From: Flavobacteriaceae bacterium UBA3356
Lineage (GTDB): Bacteria > Bacteroidota > Bacteroidia > Flavobacteriales > Flavobacteriaceae
Assembly: GCA_002360635.1 (NCBI GenBank)
Contig: DEQW01000002.1
Location: forward strand, 124,001 to 188,000
Direction: 5' to 3'
DNA length: 64,000 bases
Shown: positions 43,082 through 52,224 of the stretch, piece by piece
Layout: each line of letters begins with the position of its first letter
How positions within the stretch are numbered: the first letter of the stretch is position 1
Notes under the pieces: model-generated
Database searches by the model: none
What the model was told of the DNA's origin: nothing
Seen by the model: the letters and a program-made list of their open reading frames with translations, nothing else
Program-made: the position numbers and the translations under genes

Positions 43082-44191
43082 TTACAAGCGAACCCCAATA
43101 CCAAACTCTACTCCTTCAGCTTTGGCCCAATGTGCTTTTACCGTTACTGAAGCAAAAATTTTATCGTTAAAGAAATAGCGTTTTAACCCAAGCCGATTGT
43201 ATATTCTATTTTCAAAATCGAATGGATAATATATGTAATATCCCAATTGAGATACGAAAGCCACTTTATTAAACCGAAGCTCATGGCCTATAAACAATCC
43301 TACCCTTTTATAATCCTCATCACCAGATAAATTATAATCTGGGAACGCAATGGATTGGTAGTAAATCAATTCTTTTAAAAATTCAGCAAAAAAGACATCT
43401 ACGCCTGCTTGAAACGTACTTTTATAATTAATACGTTTGTCCACAAAAGCCGAAGCTACATAAAAGGGAAACTGTCCTTGTCCCACGACGTCGCTTTCAT
43501 TCCAGCCAAAACGAAACACAAAATTATACTTTAATTTTTCGGCGTGCGAAGCGCTTGGCGGATCGTCTTTTACAACGTAATCTGGGAAATTTTCGTGATC
43601 AAACAAGTAGCTAAGTCCAACATTAAAAGCCCACGTATTTGTACTATTGTTAGGTGCCCGTAAATTTGCATTGGAATAATGAATTATAGATACCCCGGCG
43701 TGTAAACCCAGGCCCTTGTACAAGTTTTCTTTAACATAGTTTGCCTTTAAAAACGTAGTGCTCAATAACTCCGTACCGTAAGCGTTGTTAATATAATTTT
43801 TTTCCCGATCATAAGGATTGCTAGCATAAGCCACCCCTTGCCCTAGTCTAATTACCAAATTTCTATTTAAAAAATACCAATTAAAGTGCCCATACAACCC
43901 ATAGTTTTTGCCTAAATATTGGTTTTTCATATTTTGATAAGCAAAGCTAAATCCCCAATCTGGATACTGATAGCGTCGCTCCCATTCATTGAACCCGTAG
44001 GTCTTTCTATTATAGGAAAGAATAAAACCCGTTGGGTGATCAGTAATTAAGTGTGCTATATCTGGGTTATGTTCTAATATGCTTCCGTAAAAGTAGTCGG
44101 CTTCAAGTGAGAATGGTTTTTGTTCTTTTTCCTGCGAAAAGGCCACGCAAGTGAACAAAAAAGCTACGAATGCAAAAAGTTGATACTTCAT
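43082..44191 (-). CDS. PagL-like acyloxyacyl hydrolase / lipid A deacylase, copy 2
   Basis: An outer-membrane beta-barrel of 369 residues from the preferred start at 44191 (MKYQLFAFVAFLFTCVAFSQ signal peptide). The frame opens 30 nt earlier inside the previous gene's end. The motif IHYSNANLRAPNNSTN holds the His-x-Ser-Asn catalytic pattern of PagL, which removes 3-O-linked acyl chains from lipid A. EFGIGVRL is a barrel-type C-terminus. At about twice the length of classical PagL it belongs to the larger Bacteroidota form. It is a paralogue of the protein at 44980. Confidence 0.78.
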   Translation of the reverse strand: MKYQLFAFVAFLFTCVAFSQEKEQKPFSLEADYFYGSILEHNPDIAHLITDHPTGFILSYNRKTYGFNEWERRYQYPDWGFSFAYQNMKNQYLGKNYGLYGHFNWYFLNRNLVIRLGQGVAYASNPYDREKNYINNAYGTELLSTTFLKANYVKENLYKGLGLHAGVSIIHYSNANLRAPNNSTNTWAFNVGLSYLFDHENFPDYVVKDDPPSASHAEKLKYNFVFRFGWNESDVVGQGQFPFYVASAFVDKRINYKSTFQAGVDVFFAEFLKELIYYQSIAFPDYNLSGDEDYKRVGLFIGHELRFNKVAFVSQLGYYIYYPFDFENRIYNRLGLKRYFFNDKIFASVTVKAHWAKAEGVEFGIGVRL

Positions 44192-44220
44192 ATTTTTTTT
44201 AAGCGTGGCATAAATATACA

Positions 44221-44976
44221 TTAATCTATAAAGATTAATCGCCCCGTGAATAATTCTTCTACATCCACTTCGGAAGGCTTGTTTACTGAAATCACATCGC
44301 CTGTTCCTTGAATAACCCCAGATATTCTATCTATTGGATTGACAATCATTTTATTAGCACTTCGCTGTCGAATATCTAATGTATCTATCACAAAGTTTTC
44401 ACCTTCAAACCTTGGAAATTCATCACTAAAAACCAACGTGGCATTTTCTGTACTTCCAGTAATGTAAAAAACACTTTGTCCATTGGCTGAAACATTAAAG
44501 TCTTCACATTCAAGATTAAGGTAAAAGTCACCGCTTTTCCGTGCATTTACAACACCACCCGTACTATTACTCGTCAAAGTCAATGAAGGAAAAATTAATG
44601 TTCCTACTCCTGTAACGTTTCGAGAAGAAGCATTTCTAATTTCAGTAACATTAGGTGTGGTTACAATGGCTTGTACGTTATCATACTCTCGCACCAAATT
44701 ACAGCTGTTATTGTTTTTAATAACCAATGTGTTTCCGTCTATAGATACGGAAATATCTGGCAATAGGTTTTTTCCGGTTTTAATTAAGACCTTTCGCTCT
44801 GTTCCTTGTTGTAATTGCAGCGCAACGTCGTTCTCTATTCTTATCTTACTGAAATCATCCACAACAAACTCCTCTGTTATCACTCCACCAACGGCTTGAA
44901 AGCAGTCTGGTGCATTTTCTGAGTTACAGGAAACCAGTAATAACAATAGACTAACTATATAAATTGCTTTCTTCAT
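44221..44976 (-). CDS. DUF2807 (head-GIN) lipoprotein, copy 1
   Basis: A 251-residue lipoprotein with lipobox Cys at residue 17 (LLLVSC) and a DUF2807 beta-helix-like domain (FSKIRIENDVALQLQQG, ATLVFSDEFPRFEGENFVID). It has exactly the same length as copy 2 at 42303. It lies 3 nt after the first PagL-like gene and ends within the leader of the second, so the four genes read as pagL-like, DUF2807, pagL-like, DUF2807. Confidence 0.85.
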   Translation of the reverse strand: MKKAIYIVSLLLLLVSCNSENAPDCFQAVGGVITEEFVVDDFSKIRIENDVALQLQQGTERKVLIKTGKNLLPDISVSIDGNTLVIKNNNSCNLVREYDNVQAIVTTPNVTEIRNASSRNVTGVGTLIFPSLTLTSNSTGGVVNARKSGDFYLNLECEDFNVSANGQSVFYITGSTENATLVFSDEFPRFEGENFVIDTLDIRQRSANKMIVNPIDRISGVIQGTGDVISVNKPSEVDVEELFTGRLIFID

Positions 44977-44979
44977 TTT

Positions 44980-46074
44980 CTATATTCTAAACCCAATTCC
45001 AAATTCTACTCCTTCTACTTTGGCTCCGTGAGATTTTAAAGTCGTCACGCCAAAAAATTGATTTGTTAGGTAATATTTTAAACCAGCCCTAATGTAAGTC
45101 CTTCCTTCAAAATCGTATGGGTAATAGGCATAATAACCAAATTGTGATACAACCGACAATTTATTTAAAGTGAGCTCGTGGCCTACGAAAACACCTACCC
45201 GTTTATAATCTTCGTCACCGGTAAGCGACCTATCTAGTTGAGAAGCCACTAAATAGTCTATTTGTTTTTTTAAAAATTCTGAAAAGAAGACATCGGCGCC
45301 TATTTGAAATTTGCTCTTATAGCTAACCCGTTTGTCCAAAAAAGTGGAAACAACTAAAAATGGATGCTGTCCTAATCCCACATAATCGCTTTCGTTAATT
45401 CCGCTTCGTAACGCTAAATTAAATTTAATCGGCTCTGTTATATTTTCTTCAGTTACATTCGTTATATACTCAGTTTCCTCTGTTTCAAACTCATATTGCA
45501 ACCCAACATTAAATGTAATTGAATTGGTACTGGAATTAGGCGCCCTAAAATTTCCGTTGGAATAATGAACCAGCGCCAGGCCTGCTTGTAAACCAATATC
45601 TTTAAAAATTCTTTGTTTGTTATAGTTAAGTAATAAATATGTAGAGCTTAAAAGATCGCTTCCGTAGGCGTTATTTTTAAAATTGGTTTCCAAATCAAAC
45701 GGGTTGGTAGTATATGCAATACCTTGGCCAATTCTAAACACAACATTTCGGTTTAAAAAGTAAAAGTTGAAATGACCATAGAGACCGTAATTTTCCCCCA
45801 AAATATCATTTCCGGGATTTTGATGTACTACTGAAATTCCCCAGTCTGGATAATTGTATTCTCGGTGCCACCGTTTTGAACCAAATGTTTTTTTATTATA
45901 TCCTAAGATAAACCCTTGAGGATGGTCTGTTACCAAATGGGCAATATCCTTATTATGACGTACAATAGTGCCGTAAAAATAATTGGCATCCATAAAAAAA
46001 CCAGAGCGTGTTTCTTCTTGTGAAAAAAGATAGAGTGGAACAAAAAGAAATAGAATAATCAGGTTTTTTTTCAT
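44980..46074 (-). CDS. PagL-like acyloxyacyl hydrolase / lipid A deacylase, copy 1
   Basis: A 364-residue outer-membrane barrel with signal peptide to about residue 18 (YLFSQ). ALVHYSNGNFRAPNSSTN carries the His-x-Ser-Asn motif of PagL-type deacylases. NYGLYGHFNFYFLNRN and DIAHLVTDHPQGFILGYN are almost the same in copy 2. The C-terminus VEFGIGFRI is typical of barrels. A lipid A or other acyl-ester substrate is inferred from the family. First gene of the duplicated block. Confidence 0.8.
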   Translation of the reverse strand: MKKNLIILFLFVPLYLFSQEETRSGFFMDANYFYGTIVRHNKDIAHLVTDHPQGFILGYNKKTFGSKRWHREYNYPDWGISVVHQNPGNDILGENYGLYGHFNFYFLNRNVVFRIGQGIAYTTNPFDLETNFKNNAYGSDLLSSTYLLLNYNKQRIFKDIGLQAGLALVHYSNGNFRAPNSSTNSITFNVGLQYEFETEETEYITNVTEENITEPIKFNLALRSGINESDYVGLGQHPFLVVSTFLDKRVSYKSKFQIGADVFFSEFLKKQIDYLVASQLDRSLTGDEDYKRVGVFVGHELTLNKLSVVSQFGYYAYYPYDFEGRTYIRAGLKYYLTNQFFGVTTLKSHGAKVEGVEFGIGFRI

Positions 46075-46104
46075 TGCGGGGCAAAGTAACGTAAAATTTC
46101 AGTT

Positions 46105-47046
46105 TTAAAAGGGTAAGTTTCTTAAATCCACATTTCCACCAGAAATTATGATCCCAATTTTTTTATTCCTAAAATACGCTTTCTTTTTAAAAACTGCAGC
46201 CAAAGCTACGGCTGATGAAGGCTCAACAACTATTTTTAAACGTTCCCAAATAAGGCTCATGGCAGCAATTATTTCAGTTTCTTCAACACGTATAATTTCA
46301 GGAACCAATTTATTGATTATAGGAAAGTTTTTATCGCCTAAATTAGTGCGTAAACCATCGGCAACAGTGCTTGCTGTTTCGTTGGTTTCAATGTTACCAG
46401 ATTGTAAGGAACGCCACGCATCATCAGCCCCTAGAGGTTCTCCTCCAATTACCTTACAAGCAGGGTTTAAATAATGAGTCGCCAATGCAGTTCCGGCAAT
46501 CAATCCGCCGCCACCTACGGGAGTAACTACATAATCTAAATTAGGATGTTTTTTTAAAAGCTCGACGGCTGCCGTTGCTTGTCCTAAAATTACGTTCGTA
46601 TCGTTTGATGGATGAATAAAAGTAGCTCCTGTTTTATTTTGTATTTTATTAGCTTCTTTTTCACGGGCGGCGAGTGTGGGTTTCGATTCTGTGATGATCC
46701 CTCCATAGCCACGCACTGCATTTTTCTTAACTTGTGGTGCATTTGAAGGCATTACGATATACGCTTTTACCCCTAAGTTTTTTGCCGCTAACGACAATGC
46801 TTGCGCAAAATTTCCCGAAGAGTGCGTAACCACACCTGATTTTTGTTGGGCTTTTGATAGTTGCTGAATGGCGTTAATGGCACCGCGCATTTTAAACGCA
46901 CCCATTTTCTGAAAATTCTCGCACTTAAAATATAACTCTGTTTCTGTTAAGTTATTTATTAAAGTTGAAGTAAGCACAGGTGTTTGGTGTACAAATGGCT
47001 TAACCCGATTGTAAGCAGCAATGACCTCTTCTTTAGTTGGAATCAT
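46105..47046 (-). CDS. PLP-dependent serine/threonine dehydratase-like enzyme
   Basis: A 313-residue fold-type II PLP enzyme. The Lys that binds PLP is in QKMGAFKMRGAINAI (near residue 53), SSGNFAQALSLAA contacts the substrate carboxylate, and VGGGGLIAGTALA is the phosphate-binding glycine loop. There is no C-terminal ACT regulatory domain, so it resembles catabolic threonine dehydratase or serine racemase rather than IlvA. The exact substrate cannot be told. Neighbours are envelope genes downstream and a CysH-like gene upstream. Confidence 0.88.
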   Translation of the reverse strand: MIPTKEEVIAAYNRVKPFVHQTPVLTSTLINNLTETELYFKCENFQKMGAFKMRGAINAIQQLSKAQQKSGVVTHSSGNFAQALSLAAKNLGVKAYIVMPSNAPQVKKNAVRGYGGIITESKPTLAAREKEANKIQNKTGATFIHPSNDTNVILGQATAAVELLKKHPNLDYVVTPVGGGGLIAGTALATHYLNPACKVIGGEPLGADDAWRSLQSGNIETNETASTVADGLRTNLGDKNFPIINKLVPEIIRVEETEIIAAMSLIWERLKIVVEPSSAVALAAVFKKKAYFRNKKIGIIISGGNVDLRNLPF

Positions 47047-47113
47047 AGGGTAGTATTTCTAAAAAGTGAAAAATACCATATTTTTTCTGAAGTTTACAGA
47101 AACTGTTTTGTAG

Positions 47114-47746
47114 TTATCCTTGAAAATGAATGCCGCATTCCCGGTTTTCTAAAGCTTTTACAGGATCGTAATAGTCAAATTCAGCTGGAAGGCGATGTTT
47201 ATCCATAAAATCTAACATTTGATTATCTGTAAAATGATAAAAAGGACATACTTTTAAAATACCTTCTTCGGTAAAACTTAGAATATCAATCGATTTTCGA
47301 TAATCAGTTTGATGCTTCCTAAGGTTAGTGAACCAGATGTCCGGCTTGTACTTGTTCAATGCTTTTTTAAAAGGCTCTATCTTAACTTTTTCAGAAAAAA
47401 ATTCATGTTTTGGATTATCGATAGTAGGTTCTCCCACCATATTCTCAATAAATGCGGTGGTATAGTTTGGCGTAAAAATATCAATGTTTAACTTTAGTTT
47501 ATCAATTAAATATTGGGCATGATTATAAGTTGCTTTAGTATTATAACCCGTGTCACACCAAACAATTTGTAATTCTCTTTTTTGAAGGGTCGCTGCATAC
47601 AACAATGCTGCGGAGTAAGGCCCAAAACTAGTAGTAAGCCAAGGATTTTCAGAAAACTGAAAAACAAACTTTATAATTTCTGAAGGCTGCTCATACCGTA
47701 AATTTTGATTTAAAATATGAATGTTTTTTGAAGAAATACCTCTCAT
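47114..47746 (-). CDS. PAPS reductase-like (CysH family) protein
   Basis: A 210-residue member of the ATP-pyrophosphatase-like CysH family. The modified P-loop is TSFGPYSAALLYAATL near residue 39, WCDTGYNTKATY follows, and the C-terminal ECGIHFQ carries the catalytic Cys of sulfonucleotide reductases (usual ECGLH). No CC...CxxC iron-sulfur pattern of APS reductases is present, suggesting PAPS use, but the protein is short and diverged. Other sulfate-assimilation genes are not here; it lies close to the methionine operon and an Rrf2 regulator, fitting sulfur metabolism. Confidence 0.78.
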   Translation of the reverse strand: MRGISSKNIHILNQNLRYEQPSEIIKFVFQFSENPWLTTSFGPYSAALLYAATLQKRELQIVWCDTGYNTKATYNHAQYLIDKLKLNIDIFTPNYTTAFIENMVGEPTIDNPKHEFFSEKVKIEPFKKALNKYKPDIWFTNLRKHQTDYRKSIDILSFTEEGILKVCPFYHFTDNQMLDFMDKHRLPAEFDYYDPVKALENRECGIHFQG

Positions 47747-47779
47747 ACTCTTTATACCCTATCGGATTAGTAGACTTTA

Positions 47780-47787
47780 CAAATATA
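47780..47787 (-). promoter_or_regulatory. Candidate -7 element for the CysH-like gene
   Basis: The minus strand reads TATATTTG, 33 nt before the ATG, with a TTG about 24 nt farther upstream, slightly long for a -33. Confidence 0.5.
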
Positions 47788-47816
47788 CTACTTTTAAATT
47801 ACACAGTCACACAAAA

Positions 47817-48233
47817 CTATGCTCTTATAATAATGTCTTCAATGGTCGTATTTTCGAAGATTTTTAGAGTATTGTCCCGAACCTGAATCATTAACTTGTG
47901 CACCGAACAAGTTGCCTCGTCTGGGCAGTCATCACACTTTTCATAGAAATTTAAACTCACGCAAGGCACCATTGCAATAGGGCCTTCCAATATTCTGTAA
48001 ACTTCCGCAACCTTTATTTCGTCCGCTTCTTTCAATAAATAGTAACCGCCCCCTTTTCCTTTTTTTGACCCCAAATAGCCAGCTTTGCGCATACTGAGCA
48101 AAATACTTTCTAAAAATTTTTGAGATATATTTTCAGATTCAGCAATTACAGAAATGGGCACCGGTTCATTTTCTTCTCGCTTAGCAAGAAAGGTGAGCGC
48201 TTTTAGTCCATATTTAGTTTTTCGTGAAAGCAA
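47817..48233 (-). CDS. Rrf2-family transcriptional regulator
   Basis: A 138-residue winged-helix regulator. The N-terminal KYGLKALTFLAKR and the helix-turn-helix region (IPEKFLE equivalent: ISQKFLESILLSMRKAGYLGSKKGKGGGYYL) are typical. Four Cys at about residues 94-115 (VPCVSLNFYEKCDDCPDEATC) lie where IscR-type members bind an iron-sulfur cluster. It could therefore sense iron-sulfur or cysteine status, like IscR or CymR. It lies between the osmC gene and the CysH-like gene. Confidence 0.92.
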   Translation of the reverse strand: MLSRKTKYGLKALTFLAKREENEPVPISVIAESENISQKFLESILLSMRKAGYLGSKKGKGGGYYLLKEADEIKVAEVYRILEGPIAMVPCVSLNFYEKCDDCPDEATCSVHKLMIQVRDNTLKIFENTTIEDIIIRA

Positions 48234-48267
48234 TTTTTAAGAATCAATATTATAAAAGTATAAATTA

Positions 48268-48307
48268 AAAAGACATCACCTTATTTTTTTTAAGTTATAT
48301 GTCTTTT
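48268..48307. repeat. 9-bp inverted repeat upstream of the Rrf2 gene
   Basis: AAAAGACAT (48268-48276) and ATGTCTTTT (48299-48307) are perfect inverted arms around an A/T-rich 22-nt loop, between the osmC stop and the Rrf2 start. On the minus strand T-rich sequence follows, so it may be a weak osmC terminator, or alternatively an Rrf2 operator. Confidence 0.45.
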
Positions 48308-48315
48308 ATTTAAGC

Positions 48316-48735
48316 CTATAGTTTTTTTCCATTTAAAATTACATCATAGGTAATTGCTACATTTCCTTCTAATGTTAAAGAAACTGAACAGTATTTATCA
48401 AAGCTTAAATCTGCTGCACGTTTGGCTTTTTCTTTGTCAATGGCACCTTCTAAATAAATAGTGGTGTGGATAGCTTCAAAAGGTTTAGCACTTTTTAAAT
48501 CTTTTCGTTTTCCTTCCACTTCCATACTATATGAAGTAATTTCCTGCCGTTGTTTTTTCAAGATTAAAACAATATCAATTGCACTGCAACCGCCAACGCC
48601 CATTAACAATAATTCCATTGGACTAGAGCCACGCACTTCATCGCCTGTTTTATTGTCAATATGCACAGGAAGTCCCGATGCGCCTTTTCCTTCAAAATGA
48701 TAATTGTCGTTTACTCTGTTAAGTGTTACTTTCAT
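48316..48735 (-). CDS. OsmC family protein
   Basis: A 139-residue OsmC/Ohr-fold protein. The two reactive Cys are in MGVGGCSAIDIV (near residue 50) and FDKYCSVSLTLEG (near residue 115). Such proteins reduce organic or fatty-acid peroxides with dithiol help. It follows hom by 10 nt at the end of the methionine operon. Confidence 0.92.
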   Translation of the reverse strand: MKVTLNRVNDNYHFEGKGASGLPVHIDNKTGDEVRGSSPMELLLMGVGGCSAIDIVLILKKQRQEITSYSMEVEGKRKDLKSAKPFEAIHTTIYLEGAIDKEKAKRAADLSFDKYCSVSLTLEGNVAITYDVILNGKKL

Positions 48736-48745
48736 GTTTTTTGTT

Positions 48746-49903
48746 TTAGTTTAATTTATCGCACAAACGAAGAATATCACCAAATACACCTCTAGCCGTG
48801 ACAGCCGCTCCAGCCCCTGCACCTTGAATTACAATTGGGTTTTTGCCGTAACTTTCAGTATATATTTCAAAAATGGAATCGCTACCTTTTAACTGTCCCA
48901 ATGCACTGTTTTTAGGAACAGGCGTTAGGTTTACGTTTAAAATAGCTCCATCCTCTTTGGATAAATCTCCGTGTAAGTCCCCAATGTACCTTAAAACATG
49001 GTCTTTTGCCAAATTTTTTCTTTTAATATGAAAAGGAACATCCAACTCTTGCAATTGATTAAAAAAAGCTGACTTTGAAATACTTCTTAAGGGTTTGGGT
49101 ATCAAGTTTTGAATAGAAATATCATCCAGTTCGTTATGTAAATCGAGTTCTCGGGCTAAAATGAGAAGTTTTCGGCCTACGTCATTCCCACATAAATCTT
49201 CTCTGGGGTCAGGCTCGGTAAAACCATAGTTAATAGCTTCTTTCAACACCTCGCTAAAGGTTTTTTCTCCTTCTGAAAATTCATTAAAAATGTAACTTAA
49301 GGAACCTGAAAACACGCCTTTAATACGTGTAATATTCTCTCCGGAAAGGTGCAATAGTTTTATAGTATCAATTAACGGAAGGCCAGCGCCTACATTCGTT
49401 TCGTATAAATATTCTTTCTGTTTTTCTAAAAGTGTTTTTCGTAGGTTTTTATAAAAATCCAAGTCGATCGTATTCCCTATTTTATTGGAAGAAACCAAAC
49501 TGAAACCACCTTCCACTAATGTTGCGTAATTAAAAACAAAGTTTGAATCTGCTGTATTATCAATCGCAATGAGATTTTCCAGATTATGTTCTTTTGAAAA
49601 TTTTATTACATCAGTAACGGTATAAGGTTTTCCTTTCTCCTTTTTTTCTTGAAGCCAATTTGACTTCACTCCCTTTTTATTAAATAATACCGTTTTAGAA
49701 TTTGCCACCGCAAAAATAGTCAAGTCTAAATCGCGCCTTCTTGAAATTTCCTTTTGCGACTTAATAATTTGATCGACCAAGCGTGCGCCCACGTTGCCGT
49801 GACCGAAGATCACCACATTCACTTTTTTCTTTTTTATGTTTTCCAAATCAATTAACTGAAGTGGCTTCTCTTGTATTCTTTTGTCTATGGTTATCGTACT
49901 CAT
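48746..49903 (-). CDS. hom: Homoserine dehydrogenase
   Basis: Reduces aspartate semialdehyde to homoserine for methionine and threonine. The Rossmann loop VVIFGHGNVGARLVDQI lies near residue 32. The catalytic region is ETNVGAGLPLIDTIK and the family motif GVFSGSLSYIFNEF follows. I chose the ATG at 49903 (MSTITIDKR; 385 residues); the frame opens 60 nt earlier inside metX. There is no aspartokinase domain and no ACT domain. From this start the gene overlaps the metX end by 56 nt. Confidence 0.93.
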   Translation of the reverse strand: MSTITIDKRIQEKPLQLIDLENIKKKKVNVVIFGHGNVGARLVDQIIKSQKEISRRRDLDLTIFAVANSKTVLFNKKGVKSNWLQEKKEKGKPYTVTDVIKFSKEHNLENLIAIDNTADSNFVFNYATLVEGGFSLVSSNKIGNTIDLDFYKNLRKTLLEKQKEYLYETNVGAGLPLIDTIKLLHLSGENITRIKGVFSGSLSYIFNEFSEGEKTFSEVLKEAINYGFTEPDPREDLCGNDVGRKLLILARELDLHNELDDISIQNLIPKPLRSISKSAFFNQLQELDVPFHIKRKNLAKDHVLRYIGDLHGDLSKEDGAILNVNLTPVPKNSALGQLKGSDSIFEIYTESYGKNPIVIQGAGAGAAVTARGVFGDILRLCDKLN

Positions 49904-50873
49904 AATTTGTATTCTTTTTCTGAAAAATGGGTTGTAAAATGGTTTGTAATTGCTCAAATTCAATTAAAAAAGCGTCGTGCCCGTGTATCGAATTTATTTC
50001 GTGATAATAAACATTGCTTTTTATGGTTTTATAGATTTGATACGTGTCTTTAATTTCTTTATTTGTAAAGAAAAGGTCCGTGTCAACGCCTATCAAATGG
50101 ACATTCCCATTTATGTTTTTTACTGCAGAAAGGAAGTTTCCCGTTTCTTTTGTAATGTTAACGGTGGCTAACAAATGGTTCATCGTTTTATAGGCCTCCA
50201 ACTGAAATCGGTTTTTCAGCTTTTCACCATGATGCAATAGCCAACTTTCTACATTAAATACGTTCAACTTTTCGTTTCGACTACGATTAAATTTCTGCTT
50301 AAAAGATTCCGGGGTTCTATACAATGTCATAGCATGAATCCTTGCATCGTGAACAGGATTTTCAGAATGTTCTAAAATCTGTTTTTGAACTCGGCAATTT
50401 GCCAATAACCAGTCGGTCGCTTTCCAATCGGTTGCTATTGGGATGATATTTTCAAACAGATTGGGACGTAATACCGACATTTGCCAAGCAATACTTCCGC
50501 CTAACGAACCGCCAATAACAGCATGTATCTTTTCAATTTTCAATTGATTGATTGCATGTAAAAAAAGCTTTGCAACATCGTATACTGAAAATGCTTCGGG
50601 GTTTTCAAATAGAAATCCGTCGTAACCATTTCCGGGAATATTAAAAGCAAGAACTGTATACTGCTTTGTATCGATACACTTTTCATCGCCAATAATCTGA
50701 TTCCACCAGCCGTTTTCTTCGGTAACTGAACTATTCCCAGTTAATGCATGGTTTACCAAAACAATAGGTGCTTTGCCCAAACGAGGTCCAAAAACCTCAA
50801 AACTTATAGGTATTGTGCCCGAAAAAGCTTCGTTTTGAGTTGTATAGTTTATATGTAAAGTTTGTAATTTCAT
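49848..50873 (-). CDS. metX: Homoserine O-acetyltransferase-like alpha/beta hydrolase MetX
   Basis: Activates homoserine by acetylation for direct sulfhydrylation. VLVNHALTGNS near residue 47 is the oxyanion region. IGGSLGGSIAWQM near residue 130 bears the nucleophile Ser, and LIGVDTDLFF (Asp) and NSIHGHDAFLIE (His) complete the triad. The start at 50873 (MKLQTLHINY) fits the family; the frame begins 30 nt earlier without support. The last ~18 codons overlap hom in another frame. The next gene upstream, metY, supplies the following pathway step. Confidence 0.9.
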   Translation of the reverse strand: MKLQTLHINYTTQNEAFSGTIPISFEVFGPRLGKAPIVLVNHALTGNSSVTEENGWWNQIIGDEKCIDTKQYTVLAFNIPGNGYDGFLFENPEAFSVYDVAKLFLHAINQLKIEKIHAVIGGSLGGSIAWQMSVLRPNLFENIIPIATDWKATDWLLANCRVQKQILEHSENPVHDARIHAMTLYRTPESFKQKFNRSRNEKLNVFNVESWLLHHGEKLKNRFQLEAYKTMNHLLATVNITKETGNFLSAVKNINGNVHLIGVDTDLFFTNKEIKDTYQIYKTIKSNVYYHEINSIHGHDAFLIEFEQLQTILQPIFQKKNTNYEYDNHRQKNTREATSVN

Positions 50874-50931
50874 AATATGGTTAAAACGGCAGCGGAATGG
50901 CATATCGCACTGCCGTTTTCTACAACTAAAA

Positions 50932-52224
50932 TTAAACTAAGACTGTTTTGGTAATCGCTTTAAAAGCTTGTTCTAAATCATCAGTAAGATCATCAAAAGC
51001 TTCTAATCCTACTGAAAGTCGTATTAAATCTTTGGTAACACCAGTAGTTTCTTGCTGATCATCGCTCAACTGTTGGTGTGTAGTACTTGCTGGATGAATA
51101 ATCAAAGATTTGGTATCGCCTATATTGGCCAACAAAGAGAACAGTTCAGTGGCATCTACAAACTTTTTAGCAGCATCAAAACCACCTGTTAAACCAAAAG
51201 TAACTACCCCACTTTGACCGTTCGGTAGATACTTTTGAGCAAGGTTGAAGTAGTTACTTTCTGAAAGTCCAGGATAATTTACCCAAGCTACTTCTTCCCT
51301 ATTCTGAAGCCACTTAGCAAGCTCTAAGGCATTTTCACTATGTTTTTTAATTCGGATTTCCAAGGTTTCCAGACCTTGCAAAATTTGAAACGTGTTATAT
51401 GGGCTCAATGCCGCACCGAAATCTCGTAATCCTTCAATTCTAACCTTGGCGATAAATGCAGCTTCTTCCAATGCTTCGGAATAAACTAAACCGTGATATC
51501 CAGGTGATGGTTCGGTGAATTCAGGGAATTTTCCGTTGGTCCAATCAAACGTTCCCGCATCGATGATTGCTCCGCCTAAAGCAGTCCCATTTCCGTTGAT
51601 GTATTTGGTAAGCGAATGAATTACAATATTGGCTCCGTACTTAATTGGATTTAGCAAAGCTGGGGTAGCGACTGTGTTATCAACTAGTAGCGGAATTTTA
51701 TTCGCTTTTGAAATTTCAGAAATAGCTTCAATATCCAATACATCCAATTTTGGATTTCCTAACGATTCAACAAAAATCGCTCGGGTATTTTCTTGAACCG
51801 CTTTGTTGAAATTTTCAGTATCATTTGCATCTACGAATGTAGTTGTAATACCCAATCTTGGCAGGGTAACATTCAGCAAATTATATGTTCCGCCATACAA
51901 ACTACTAGAAGCTACAATATGGTCTCCAGCCCGCAATAACGTGAGCAAGGTTGTAGCAATTGCCGAAGTTCCCGAAGCGGTTGTTACGGCTGCAATTCCT
52001 CCTTCTAAAGCTGCTAAACGCTGCTCCAGAATATCGTTTGTGGGATTGTTGATACGGGTGTAAATAAATCCGGGTTCCGAAAGGTTGAACAAATTGGCAG
52101 CATGGTCGCTGTCTTTAAAAACATAACTGGTAGATTGATAAATAGGCACCGCTCTAGTCCCTCCATTCGCTGTTACGTCGTGTCCTGCGTGCAACGATTG
52201 TGTTGCTAATTTTTGTGTACTCAT
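50932..52224 (-). CDS. metY: O-acetylhomoserine sulfhydrylase MetY
   Basis: PLP enzyme of the Cys/Met metabolism family that makes homocysteine from O-acetylhomoserine and sulfide. The PLP Lys is in IVIHSLTKYINGNGTALGG (near residue 205). YTRINNPTNDILEQRLAALEGG near the start and ASGTSAIATTLLTL are family motifs. Length 430 marks it as MetY rather than the ~390-residue MetB/MetC type. First gene of the operon; a SAM-I riboswitch precedes it. Confidence 0.95.
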   Translation of the reverse strand: MSTQKLATQSLHAGHDVTANGGTRAVPIYQSTSYVFKDSDHAANLFNLSEPGFIYTRINNPTNDILEQRLAALEGGIAAVTTASGTSAIATTLLTLLRAGDHIVASSSLYGGTYNLLNVTLPRLGITTTFVDANDTENFNKAVQENTRAIFVESLGNPKLDVLDIEAISEISKANKIPLLVDNTVATPALLNPIKYGANIVIHSLTKYINGNGTALGGAIIDAGTFDWTNGKFPEFTEPSPGYHGLVYSEALEEAAFIAKVRIEGLRDFGAALSPYNTFQILQGLETLEIRIKKHSENALELAKWLQNREEVAWVNYPGLSESNYFNLAQKYLPNGQSGVVTFGLTGGFDAAKKFVDATELFSLLANIGDTKSLIIHPASTTHQQLSDDQQETTGVTKDLIRLSVGLEAFDDLTDDLEQAFKAITKTVLV

